Of a stretch of 64,000 nucleotides of DNA, positions 25,379-35,432 are shown one piece after another (positions within the stretch are counted from its first letter, which is position 1; each line of letters begins with the position of its first letter). Position numbers and translations under genes: made by a program. The DNA is from Macrocybe gigantea (lineage: Eukaryota; Basidiomycota; Agaricomycetes; Agaricales; Callistosporiaceae), in the NCBI GenBank assembly GCA_011319805.1, contig SJRY01000239.1:100517-164516 (forward strand), read 5' to 3'. A model generated the notes under the pieces. The model worked only from the letters and a program-made list of their open reading frames with translations. It had not been told where the DNA came from and searched no databases.

Positions 25379-26255
25379 TCAATGCTGGGATATGATATGC
25401 GGTGGAAGGCGACGGATGCCGATGTTGAGGAGGCCGTTGGCTTCGTATTTAGCTTGGATGGCGGTCATGTCGATGTCGTGAGGCGCAAAACTGATCTGCC
25501 ATTCGTAATGACCTATAACAAGTCCGGTAAGGAATCACATAAAAAAAAGAAAAAGAAACGCGCTAGGGGCTACGATCGCAAGCGAATGATGGAATGAAAA
25601 CGAGTGACTCACAGTCCGCTTCCATATGCCATGCGTCCGCTACGACCTTGAGCCTGTCGCCCCTGTTTGCCGAGACCGTGATCATCTCCGGCTGGATGGA
25701 CGTCGGGAGCTGCACCCTGAGGACGTGCTGGTTGGGCGAGGTCGAGACGTCCATGGTCGGGAAGCTGCCTGGCGGGGGCGTGCGTCGGGATCGGTCCATG
25801 GGCGACGGAAGATCTCGCTGGCCCATGTTGGATGCACGGTGGAACGTCGAGATTTGTGGCGACGACGACGACGACGGTGACGAGGACGAAGAAGGGGAGG
25901 AAGAGGAGGGTGATTGCTCCTGCATCGTGTTTTGTCGCGACGATGGTAGGGAGAGCGGCGGCGGCGCAGGCAGGAACGCGGCGAGTCGCTGCAGCATCTC
26001 CGGGTCGGACGAAGGTATCGAATTCGAGCTCTCCGCTTCGCGGTGCTGCTGAGCGTGAGCCGGGGCTATCGACGCGGAGGACGGCACGCTATCGAGCGGA
26101 GTGGTCACCCGGATCGTGGAAGACGACGAGGACGACGGCGTGGTGAAATACGATTGTTCGCTCGCATTCGCATTCGCGTTCCTTTTAACGCCCGGAGCAG
26201 GTGGAACACACGACGTTGGAGTAAGTGATGCGGATGCTGATGGCAGTGGAGCCAT
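25379..26255 (-). CDS. HSP20 / alpha-crystallin-type small heat-shock protein
   Basis: Two exons (26255-25613 and 25512-25379) give exactly 259 codons. The N-terminal 150 residues are Ser/Pro-rich and of low complexity. The C-terminal alpha-crystallin-like domain starts at LRVQLPTSIQPEMITVSANRG, continues across the intron (WHMEAD-CHYEWQISFAPHDIDM) and ends YEANGLLNIGIRRLP, matching the last strands and the GLL-type motif of HSP20 proteins. Such proteins bind unfolding polypeptides in an ATP-independent way. The long disordered N terminus is typical of basidiomycete HSP20-like proteins. A perfect heat-shock element lies about 130 bp upstream. Confidence 0.82.
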
Positions 26256-27398
26256 GGCGCAGGGTTTTGTTTCTTTTTTTTTTTTTTAAAAAAAAAAGAG
26301 GTCTACAAGGGTACGAAAAGAGAGCAAAGAGGCGGGGGTCGGCCTGGCCTGTCTTAATATATGGCGCGGACGAAAGGGACAGAGAACGTTCTGGGACACT
26401 CCTGCTGGCGAAAACGTGTCAAAGCGGATGGTGGTTCATGTCCCACGAAGCGAAGGGAGCTATGAAAGAGCTGTGCAGGAGGTCGACGACAACTGCTCAC
26501 CCAAAAGATAATCGATGAAATTCGTGGCCGGAGGGGGCCACCCTTGGGGGCCAACTTTGGGTTTTGTTTTACAAATTCGTCACATAACAAGGTCCGCAAG
26601 TGTTTGGAGCCGCGCCTTGGTCGATTGGGGATTTTCCCTTTTTTGCCTCGTTCCAAGCAAGGTCTGGGCCTTCGAATGGATGGCCGATCTCTCTGGGCAA
26701 ATCCACAGAGGCTTTCGTTCGTCGAGTCCAAGAGGCTCTGCAAATTCCGAGCGCTTCAGCAAGCGGTAGCGCGTATGGCACTCCCACCTAACCTCATCTT
26801 AACCCCAGTCGAAAACGAAACGCGCGGCCTCGCTACTTTTGGCAGAACTTGGCTCGCATCGGACGACAAGCAAATTTTTTCTCTTCTGAACAAAGAAGCT
26901 CGATTCACATACTTATACGAAACAGTGGCCCCGATTCGACAGGTCACGATGCGGGCTGCCCATCGCTGCAGCCAATCCGGAAGCGCACTGAAACGGAGCA
27001 AGAGGGTGGACCAAATGCCAGTTTTAAACAGCTTTACGAACGCCTGCGCTTTCGGCCACGACACGTCGTTTCATTGCAAGTCCACACTGTTCCTCGTTTC
27101 AGATAAGCTGCTTGCTCGGGTGTGATCTATATCGCATCCTCTCAGTGGCCCGTGCTCTTTTGGTTATTGTTCAATTCAAAAGGAAGGTCCGTCGACTTTG
27201 TGGGTCCACCACTACGCAATCAGGCGGGGATTCTTTCCACCATCGATAGGCTTTATCCGTCGCACTCGCTTTGTTGGGCTGGCACTATATATATAACCTG
27301 ACCATCTCGACCGCCATCGCGATATCACACCTTCGTGCACTATCAACCCAACTCCAAAAAAAAAAGTGAAAAAAAAAAAAGGCGCGTTTCCATTCACC
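26256..27398. other. Divergent promoter region between HSP20-like and kinase-like genes
   Basis: No gene was supported. A plus-strand open frame around 26776-27125 has arbitrary composition and no splice-supported extension. A T-run followed by an A-run (26273-26300) forms a perfect AT hairpin. TATATATATAA at 27286-27296 is the likely TATA box of the downstream gene. Confidence 0.4.
26353..26391 (-). promoter_or_regulatory. Heat-shock element and TATA box of the HSP20-like gene
   Basis: GAACGTTC at 26384-26391 is a perfect nGAAnnTTCn heat-shock factor unit. On the minus strand, CATATATTAAG (26354-26364) is a TATA-like box downstream of it. Both lie 100-136 bp upstream of the ATG at 26255, in the right order for an HSF-driven promoter. 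Confidence 0.6.
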
Positions 27399-29612
27399 AT
27401 GCCCGAACCAACGACCGACAACGACACACCGACATCGCCTCCAAAATGGCGCAAGACGACGCTCGATCTCATGCAGCGCATGATCCTGCGGCAAGCGCGC
27501 TACGATCTGTCCAAGATCAAGAACGACAACGACGAGCTGCCCGAGACGCCCAAGCGCTGCTGCTCTCTCAGACGTCAAAAAGCGGTTCATCTTCCGCTTC
27601 TGGCCGCGCGCTCCGAACGGCGTGTTCATGGACAGCAGCTGCGCGGGCAAGACGCGCCGCGAACGGCATCGGGCTCTGGGGCGCGACGCTCTACGACTTT
27701 TTCGCGACGAACCGCACCCCGGGCTTCGAGTTCCTCGTCATATTCTCGACCAGTAGCAAGCTCCTCGCGTGGATGAAGAAGCACGGCGAGCTCGATGCCG
27801 CGTCGGATGAGATCGCGTGGGCCGAGGAGGAGGAGGATCCGCGCGAGATCCCGCCCTGCGCGGTTGCAAAGCTGATCGAGCCGACCGACTGGAGGATCGC
27901 CATGCGCGTGTGGGGCACGCCCATGCCCAAGCAAGACGAAGCCGAAGCAAAGGACAGATCTTCCACAGACGTACGTCGTCGTTCTTCCGTTGCACTGAAC
28001 CGTCTCACCCTCGCCTCGCGCAGCCCTTGTTCGACAGGACGACGTATCCCGATCCATGGCCTCTCGTCCCGTTCAGCTATCCCGCCCCCGTGCTGCAGGA
28101 CAAAATCCCGCTCGACCGCCTCCCCAAACGGCTCATCGTGCACGATCCCTACAACGTCCTCCCCGCATCACGCTCCCAGCGCAAGAACGGCCTGTGCGGC
28201 TGGACCAAGATGAAGGACGTCACCTACGTGTACAACCTCGCTCTCGAGCCCGACGTCGAAAGCGGCTGCAGAAGCGCAAAACCGAAAATCGCAAAACGGA
28301 AAAGGAAAGCGGGATGCTCCTCCACCCCGACGTGACGCAAGACGGACCGATCGAACCGCCCATCCTCGCCGTGCCCCGCCGAGCCCCGAGCCCGAACCCA
28401 TCGCCGAAGCGCATCTGTACCTCTCCTCGGCGCACCAGGCGGGGGTCGGCAACCACTCGATCGTGTACCGCGCCGAGTGGGAGGTCCCGCGCTCGCTCGT
28501 CATGCCCGACACGCTCTGCCAGCGCTGCGTGCTCGAGGACGTCGCGCGGACTATCGCCGAGGAGGACGGCGAGGACGGCTCGCGGAGGAAACCCGAGTGG
28601 CGCGAGAAGAGCGCGACGGCACGCGTCGTGCGGCGCGTCAGGCCCATGCGCACGCTCGAGCTCGTCTCGAAGGAGGAGCTGACATCGCGGCTTCCAAAGA
28701 CAACGAGACGCACCCGGACCCGCCGCAGAGCCCGGAAAACGACAACGACAACGACGATCATGACGACGACGACACGACGAGAACACGTACGTGCTCGACT
28801 CTGGCGCGACCGAGACGCGCGTCGAGATCGAAGGCCCCGTGCGGCGCATCGTCTCGCGCGTCCAATGGCGCTCCGCGAACTCGCCACACGACGACCCGGC
28901 CTGCGCACACCGGCGTTTCGCCCACGCGCACCCGCCGACGACCAAACTGCGCGTGACAGCAAAGCTCTCGCTGCCGAACGACCGACACCTCGCGCACGAG
29001 GCGCGCAACTACCAGCGCTTCCCGGACCACCTCTTCGAGCACTGGAGCGGGTACAACCTCATCCCGCCGCTGCACGAGCCCGTGCCTGTCGGCGCCGTCG
29101 TACCCCAGTTCTACGGCTACTACATGCCGGCGGAGGACGAGGAGGATCTGGAGGGCGACGAAGGCGACGATGAGGGTGGCGAGGACGACGATCGCTCTGA
29201 AGACGAGACGACGTGCCGCCCTTCCTATCTCAGCCCCATTCTGCTGCTCGAAGACTGCGGCCAGCCCGTCGACCCGGACACACTCAGCACCGACGACAAG
29301 TAAGAAAAAAAAAAAAAAATCCCCCGTTCCAGGCGCTCACTCACACACATCACCAGGAACGAATGCGCATCGCTCTACTACCGCTTCCACGAGGCCGGCT
29401 TCGCACACGGCTCCATCGCCGAGCGCAACATCCTCGTGCAACGCGGTCCGCTGTCCGACCCGCCCTTCTTCCGGCCCGTCTCCGGTGGAGGACAGCTCTC
29501 TTTCAGACTGATCGACTTTGGGAGGAGTACAGAGTTGGAGGACAGCAGGGAGCGCGCCTCCGAGGAGATGGTCGTCGGCCGACTCTTCAAGCACATGGCT
29601 CCGTACGGTTGA
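27399..29612 (+). CDS. Agaricomycete kinase-like protein
   Basis: Starts MPEPTTDNDTPTSPPKWRK and ends MAPYG at 29612. Recognisable blocks lie in three alternating frames: VKKRFIFRFWPRAPNGVFMD, WGATLYDFFATNRTPGFEF, YVLDSGATETRVEIEG, VTAKLSLPNDRHLAHEARNY, VVPQFYGYYMP, then AGFAHGSIAERNILVQRGPL and FRLIDFGRSTEL. The last two occupy the positions of the kinase catalytic loop and the DFG motif, but the catalytic-loop Asp is replaced (HGS instead of HRD/HGD). Introns are seen at 27970-28022 and about 29299-29355. At least three or four single-base frame changes occur in this very GC-rich gene (around 27560-27650, 28290-28320, 28690-28790). Likely a pseudokinase-type member of the large mushroom kinase-like family; function unknown. 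Confidence 0.65.
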
Positions 29613-30086
29613 TTTGAATCATGTTTTCTTTGTGTTTTTTTTTTTCTTGGTGCTTTTGAAAGACGGACGTTGTACAATACTTGAGAAAGACATAGCTATG
29701 TACGAATAGTTAAGTGATTTTCAAAATCAATCGCAAAATCAGTGAGTCAAACGGACCGCGACGTTATCGATATCTAGCAACACCCAACCCTACATGCAGA
29801 ATCGGACCTTTCCCTGAAATGTCTCATTCGACAAAATGATCCCCGCGATGACCTAAATCCCGCAGGGCTTTCCGGACATTTCGTGAGCGAGAAACGCTGA
29901 ATCATTTCCGAAACAGCCTCGCCTTGTCCACCCTACAGCTCCAACTTCTTATCTATCTCGCTCATCATCCTGGACTAAAATAACGTTGGACTGAATTCCT
30001 TTTCCTGAACAAGTGCATGCGTATCCTACTACTACACAATGACGAATGCGTTCAAAGTTCATAATCTCTATCTAAAGATGTCGACT
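29613..30086. other. Intergenic between convergent genes
   Basis: Holds the 3' ends of the kinase-like gene (+) and the flavoprotein gene (-). No gene seen. Confidence 0.4.
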
Positions 30087-32522
30087 TTAGCAATCCTAGC
30101 GCAGTATATACTGTGGTTCCACTCCACTTACCATCAAAGTCCTGTTCCATTTTCCAAACGAGAAAAGTAGAAAAAGCTATTAGGCAAAGAATCCAGCTCT
30201 GTCTTCTTTCCTCTGGATTTAGGAAGATAAGTACACGCTATACGCCACAAATCGTTCGCGATCTACTCACTAGCCGTGCCATATGATTGGCTGCAAGACA
30301 AAGCGCAAACAGCCTCTTGCAGTCCGGGTTATGGAGAACGGGTATCTGTCACCGTCGCGGTACACGATCAGAAGCCGAAGATCGAGCATGCGTGGAACAG
30401 CACCACTTACGCCGCTCCAAGCCTATACGCTGCTGCGAAACCAGACACGACGGCAATTTCATGCATATCTGCAAGGGAGATAAATGCACCGGTGAGCTCA
30501 GGTGCGACGCATTCGACCAGACACAGCTTACTGAGGATGGTCCATGCCCCTGCAAAGTGGGTATGCTTCTAGTGAAATAAAAGGAATGTGGCATCACGCA
30601 TCTGGTGATTGTCGATATGACGCGCCTTTCCATTGATCAACCCCATCCAAGGGACCGTTCCAGCATAATGCTGCCAACGGTGGCTTTGCTGCTTCCACCA
30701 CTTCTGCATGATTACCTGGAATCGACCAATACATGCATTCACTACCCATATCGAGTAAAGTTCAAAACAAGATGCACCTTTTCAGGGTCGATGTCGTTCT
30801 TGGACCACAATGCGGAGCTCTCCGGAGAATTGTCAAGAAAGATCGTCTGGAAGACGTGCTTCTCCAGCGGAATCTCCGATTTGGAACTTGCCTCAATGTC
30901 GATCGACGAGCGGTTGCTTGCGCCACCCTTTCCAAGTTGGTAGCGGGGTCCATAGGGCGAAACGCCATCGAACTATGTGTATACATGAGCAAGTATGAGG
31001 TGTTGAGGAACGCTTGCGTACCTGTGGCTGGTAGCATGTCAGATCGAAACTCATCTCGATCTTCCTCTTGTCGTCCGGGTGACTACGGATGAAGTACAAT
31101 GGGGCAAAGTTCTTTTCGGCAAACTCAAATCGCTTCCTCCTCTCTGGGTCACCGGATTCCTCGGTGGAGCACAGGGCGGGATCGAACTGCACCCGATAAT
31201 ACTCAAGGAAAAAGAAATTCTTAGTCCCACTACACCGGAAATGAATCGGGGTAGGCGAGGTTCGCACCTTTTCATGTATGGGAGATCGTTGTGCGTCACC
31301 GTTATGTCCCAGAGGTACTAGCATGGCAGTCGGTTCAGATAATAGAGAAGAATGCTTTTGGGATAGAACCTTGACATTTCCCAAAACACGCTTCTCCAGC
31401 CAACTAGCGTCCCGTCCGAGAATTCGAAGCGCCGCGTCAGCGTCGGTACAGAGGATCAGTTCGTCATAAATCTCTCGTTGCTCCTCGCCGGGATCTACAA
31501 CGCTCTGGTTGTTATCAGTTCCATGAGTCGGGCGGCTCCAGACCATGACGCCCCCTTTCTTTTCCGAGGTTCGCTGAACGTGCGTCACCTCGCGGTTTGT
31601 GACAATGCGCACCGCGCCTTGTCCTTGCTCTTCGACGTACGCCTTCCACTTTTCATATAAGAGAGACAGACGCGGAAAAGCACACATTCGAGGGATGGAG
31701 GCGAGGAACGTGTCACTAGAATATTCAAACTGTTGCACGACGAGAAAAGAGGGAATCCGTGTCATCATCCAAGGAATCACTCTTCAAACTCACAAGGCGC
31801 ATGTTAGGGTCCATAAACACGCGTTCTAGTATGGCCGAAGAAATGAAAGGCGTCTGGTTTCCAGTGCCGAAGAACAAGGCGACGAGAGGGAACACAATGA
31901 CTTGTCCAAAACCCTGCATTGGGGGACATCACCGATGACGCAATGCTGGCGGCGATGCGCATTTACCTTGGAGAACCTAAACATGCGAAGCATGAGGCTG
32001 ACCGAAATGATGGCAAAGATGGGTTCCAAGGCCTTGATTATTTTCAAGACTCGGCCAAACTTCTTGATATCGTCCTGGAATCTTGCGAGAAAGAAGCGCA
32101 TACATCAAAGAAAACGGGCGCATATATGAACAGAAAAGCTCCGGGAAAAAAAAAGCGCATGCATAGGAGACAAACTTGTCGATGACCTTGCTCGGAAAGA
32201 CGTTGCTCCAAAACTCGGTGTCGGCGTCACGTCCAAAGCTGACCTGCATGCCGACGTCCGAAGCGGAAAAGCCCAACCTGTCAAAGAGGGCATACGTGTT
32301 GTGGAACACGGGGCTCGCGCCCTGCACGCCATCGTTGATGTACTCGGCGCCGAACCGTTGCTCATTGAGCGGTGCAGAAGTCGCCATACCGCCTGGGACG
32401 GACGATCGCTCGTAAAGCGCCACGTCGAAGCGATCGGGGTGCTGAGAGAGCGCGAACGCGGCGGACATGCCTGTGGCGCCACCGCCGACGATCAGGACGC
32501 GCGTTTTCTCTGTGGCAGCCAT
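30087..32522 (-). CDS. FAD/NAD(P)-binding amine-oxidase-type flavoprotein
   Basis: Begins MAATEKTRVLIVGGGATGMSAA, a Rossmann-type dinucleotide-binding site (GGGATG) with the acidic end of strand 2 in LYERSSVPGG. Spliced exons continue with FPLVALFFGTGNQTPFISS, FEYSSDTFLASIPRMCAFPRL, LWDITVTHNDLPYM, YRVQFDPALCSTEESGDPERR, KIEMSFDLTCYQPQ, MQKWWKQQSHRWQHYAGTVP and FAGAWTILNMHEIAVVSGFA. These match the fungal flavin-containing amine oxidoreductase-like family (COG2907-like predicted NAD/FAD-binding proteins). The substrate is unknown. Intron 30569-30625 has a GC donor (gcgcgt). A one-base break lies near 30310, before DCKRLF. The C-terminal end (30087 or 30096) is the least certain part. It shares a 530-bp divergent promoter with cytochrome c. 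Confidence 0.85.
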
Positions 32523-33053
32523 GGAACGATGAGGTGATGGTGGTGAGATTCAGAAAGTAGCAGCGACGTCATTCTCCAGGTTTTATGCATCGAGATTGTT
32601 TCGTCAACGTTTGGCCTGTAGTTACCTGTAGTTTAAACACACGCATACAGTCAAGCAGCCACCAGACGTGCTATTCAAATGCAGCGATGATCGAGGCCAA
32701 GAATCGGGTACAGTCCTCGGGCATTTCCAGTCATTAGACGCGTTCTTCCGTGGATCACACGGAGTAAAGTGGGGAAAGGGCCAATGCAGTGCCATAGACG
32801 AATCTCGACTCAAGTCCAGCCGTTCTGCGATGTCCGAAAGTTTCCCAATGCTCCGCTTCCGATTGGTCCGGCAGAAACCGGATGATCACATGACCCGCGT
32901 CCTCCGGCGAGCTCACAAAACTCCGTCCAAGTCGAAGGAAAAAAAAAACTTGGGTTGCACAACCGTCCACGTATAAAAGGGCTTGCCTTTTTTTTCTCCG
33001 GGTTTCGTTTTTTCTGTTATCCTTATTCACCTCGTGTTCATATTTAATTGACC
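32523..33053. promoter_or_regulatory. Divergent promoter, flavoprotein (-) and cytochrome c (+)
   Basis: TATAAAAG at 32972-32979 is the TATA box for cytochrome c, 75 nt before its intron-split start region. ATTGG at 32862-32866 is an inverted CCAAT box, the site of the HAP complex that controls respiratory genes in fungi. A CT-rich run follows the TATA box. Confidence 0.6.
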
Positions 33054-33614
33054 ATGGGCTTCTCTGTTGGTGAGTCATGGGCTCTTGTATTTGACGTGGC
33101 TGTTGCTCAACGGTGTTGGTAGGTGACGCTGCCAAGGGTGCTGGTCTCTTCAAGACCCGTTGTGCTCAATGCCACACTCTCGGTGCGGGCGAGCCCCATA
33201 AAGTCGGTCCCAACCTTCACGGGTACGCCTCCTTCACTCCCGACTCCTTGCTGGCATCGCTAACGAACCTTTCAACCACTCGCCACACAACAGTATCTTC
33301 GGCCGCAAGACCGGTCAAGCAGAGGGTTACTCCTACACTGCCGCCAACGTGAACAAGGGCATCACATGGGACGAACAGACCCTCTTTGAGTACCTCGAGA
33401 ACCCCAAAAAGGTGAGTCTCTGTCCATGTGACGTGGCGATGAACAGGCGACCTATTTTCACAGTACATCCCGGGCACCAAGATGGCGTTCGCTGGCTTGA
33501 AGAAGGACAAGGACAGGAACGACCTCGTCACCCACCTCAAGGAAGCGGTACGTCTCTTTGAACACGACGGAGAAGCACCGATGCTAATTCAGTCGTTCAT
33601 TCTAGACTGCTTAA
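33054..33614 (+). CDS. CYC1: Cytochrome c
   Basis: Five exons (33054-33069, 33123-33222, 33294-33411, 33464-33547, 33606-33614) give 327 nt, 108 aa, with no frame break. Electron carrier between complexes III and IV in the mitochondrial intermembrane space. CAQCH is the haem-attachment motif with its His axial ligand; PGTKMAF carries the Met ligand; [21 protein letters not shown] is the conserved core. The protein starts [18 protein letters not shown], as in other fungal cytochromes c. The last exon encodes only TA plus the stop. Confidence 0.98.
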
Positions 33615-34193
33615 AGTCCTGGTGAATTGGTTGGAACATCATAGAGTCTAGACATCGAACCCTGCTAGTACCATCTGCCTAATTCGATACACCTCACTCC
33701 GCCGTCTGGACGGGTATGCTTCGAGATTCTTTAGACCTCGCTGCTCAGCACAAGGAACGGGTTACACGGAACGGAAAACAAAGCCGGCCTTGTTCGTCTG
33801 CATTATTTGTAGTTGCTGTCGTCTTTCATGTGCCGTAATACGTACCTGCTTCATCACCCAGCTCAGTTACGACTTGTGAGAGGCATGAAACGAGTTTCAA
33901 GCAAGCAATTCTTGCATTGGATCTCCCTAAAATCCCTCTCCCTCTACTAGTACAGAAAACTGCATCTCTCGTCAAGCCAGTGACGAGATGGTGGCGCAGC
34001 TGGGCGGGGTATCCTCCAAAAGTACACGAACGCAAATACGATCGAAAAAAAAAAAAAAAAAAAAGCATGACACCGATTCTCCCAAATGATGCCCATCCTT
34101 CCTGAATATTGAATCCTGACGTTCCGCGTGTGTCATGTAAAAACGCCGACTCGGAATGAAGGGCGTCGGGCGGAAAATATGCCGAAACGGTTG
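33615..34193. other. Intergenic between convergent genes
   Basis: 3' ends of cytochrome c and the small secreted protein. Includes an A-run at 34045-34064 without convincing flanking duplications. No gene seen. Confidence 0.4.
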
Positions 34194-34576
34194 TTAGAGA
34201 CCGTACGCGCGCGAGACGAACCGCTTGAAGATGTCCGCTGCGACCTGGCGCGGCGCGACGGGCGTCGTGGCCGAGTTGACGTCGACGGCGCGCTTGTTGA
34301 CTGGCGCGACGCCGTCCGATGGTCCGGATGCCAGGGTGCCTTTTGGCGCCGGTGCGGGTGCAGGGTTAGGAACGGGAACAGGAACGGGAACGGGCGCAGG
34401 GGCCGGTACGGGAGCACGCGCTGCGACGGCGCCTGCGCTTCCCGTGGAGGCCATGTCGCGCCTGTACAAGATCGGCGCTGCACCGACCGGGGAGGCGCAC
34501 AGCGTGATCAGGACGAGGGCGAAGAGGAGCGCGAGGGCGGCGGAGGCGCGGCGGGGGCGATAGCGATGCACTGCAT
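34194..34576 (-). CDS. Small secreted Pro/Ala-rich protein with dibasic sites
   Basis: About 125 aa. The hydrophobic core SAALALLFALVLITLCASPVGA is a strong signal peptide ending at an AxA-type site. It is followed by YRRDM, a Pro-Ala-Val repeat (PAPVPVPVPVP, encoded by a degenerate hexamer array near 34363-34420), NKRAVDV, and a C-terminal DIFKRFVSRAYGL. RR and KR pairs could be Kex2 cleavage sites. The frame of the signal peptide has no ATG. The ATG at 34574-34576 is one base out of frame, and one more C in the run near 34552 would join it. No family was recognised. It could be a wall-associated or processed secreted peptide. Confidence 0.55.
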
Positions 34577-35432
34577 GGCTTCTATAGTCGGTGTTTTTTT
34601 TCTTTGCTGTGGGAGGTGGAGGTGTGGAGACGCTCGGGACCAGGAGCTTCTGCTTTGGAGAGGCGAGGGAGTGGCGAGATAAGACCAGCTTGGGGAAGAG
34701 CCCTCTGGCGCTGCGCGAGGAGGGCGTTTTTTATATTTCTGGAACCGGCATCAGGCATCAGATCAGACCATCCTTGAAACGCCGCCTCCGAGACGAGGGG
34801 ACAGGTCCTGTTTTGATGGCGATGACGGTCGTCGCAAAGCTGAGAACACGCCGTCGTTCGTGAATCGTTGATACCTTTTTTTGATGGTAAGTAACTGTTT
34901 CAGCCTATAACGCTTGGCGTGGATAGACCATCTATACGCCCCTCCCCCAGTGTTCAACGTTCAGCACCTGGCTGTTCGTTATGTCGTTATGCCACGGTGA
35001 TAAAAAAAAAAAGAGCGATATAATTGCTGCCTGCGGGTGTCATCTCTCAACAAGTGAAAGAGCCCGAGGCGGTGATTATGGCATTCGGTAGCTGAAACAT
35101 CTGATCCAGCCAACACTTTCTTTCAAAACGCGTCCAACAGCAAGGGTCGGACCCACGTTTATGTGGCCCAATTTGGACATTGCCACTCACCAAACCTCCA
35201 CCCATGATCGACGAATCGGAAGACGCGCCTGGTGTTGTGCTAATATTGAGTTCGTGTCGATGAATCGAAAACGGCTTTGTTTCTTCCAAAATCGATACTT
35301 GTCCTCACGTCGACTCGGCTAGAAAAACGGTACCGTTTCACTCAAGACAGACGACTCCTGGGCTACAGACTCTCCGATGCATCAGAGAATCTGGCGAAGA
35401 CGGCGCTGGATTAGCGATAGACAGAGCAACCA
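34577..35432. other. Divergent intergenic region, no gene seen
   Basis: Lies between the secreted-protein gene (-) and the HNH gene (+). No recognisable gene; CT-rich segments near 35330-35420 may be the HNH promoter. Confidence 0.4.

Noticed and set aside
26272..26300. T-run/A-run hairpin as a terminator
   Set aside because: Eukaryotic Pol II genes do not use such terminators and it lies upstream of the HSP20 gene start; treated as simple sequence.
26776..27125. Plus-strand open frame upstream of the kinase-like gene
   Set aside because: No recognisable family, overlaps the HSP20 and kinase promoters, no supporting introns.
34045..34064. Second poly-A run as a possible retroposon tail
   Set aside because: The best flanking repeat (GCATGA, imperfect beyond that) is too short; likely a simple A-run.
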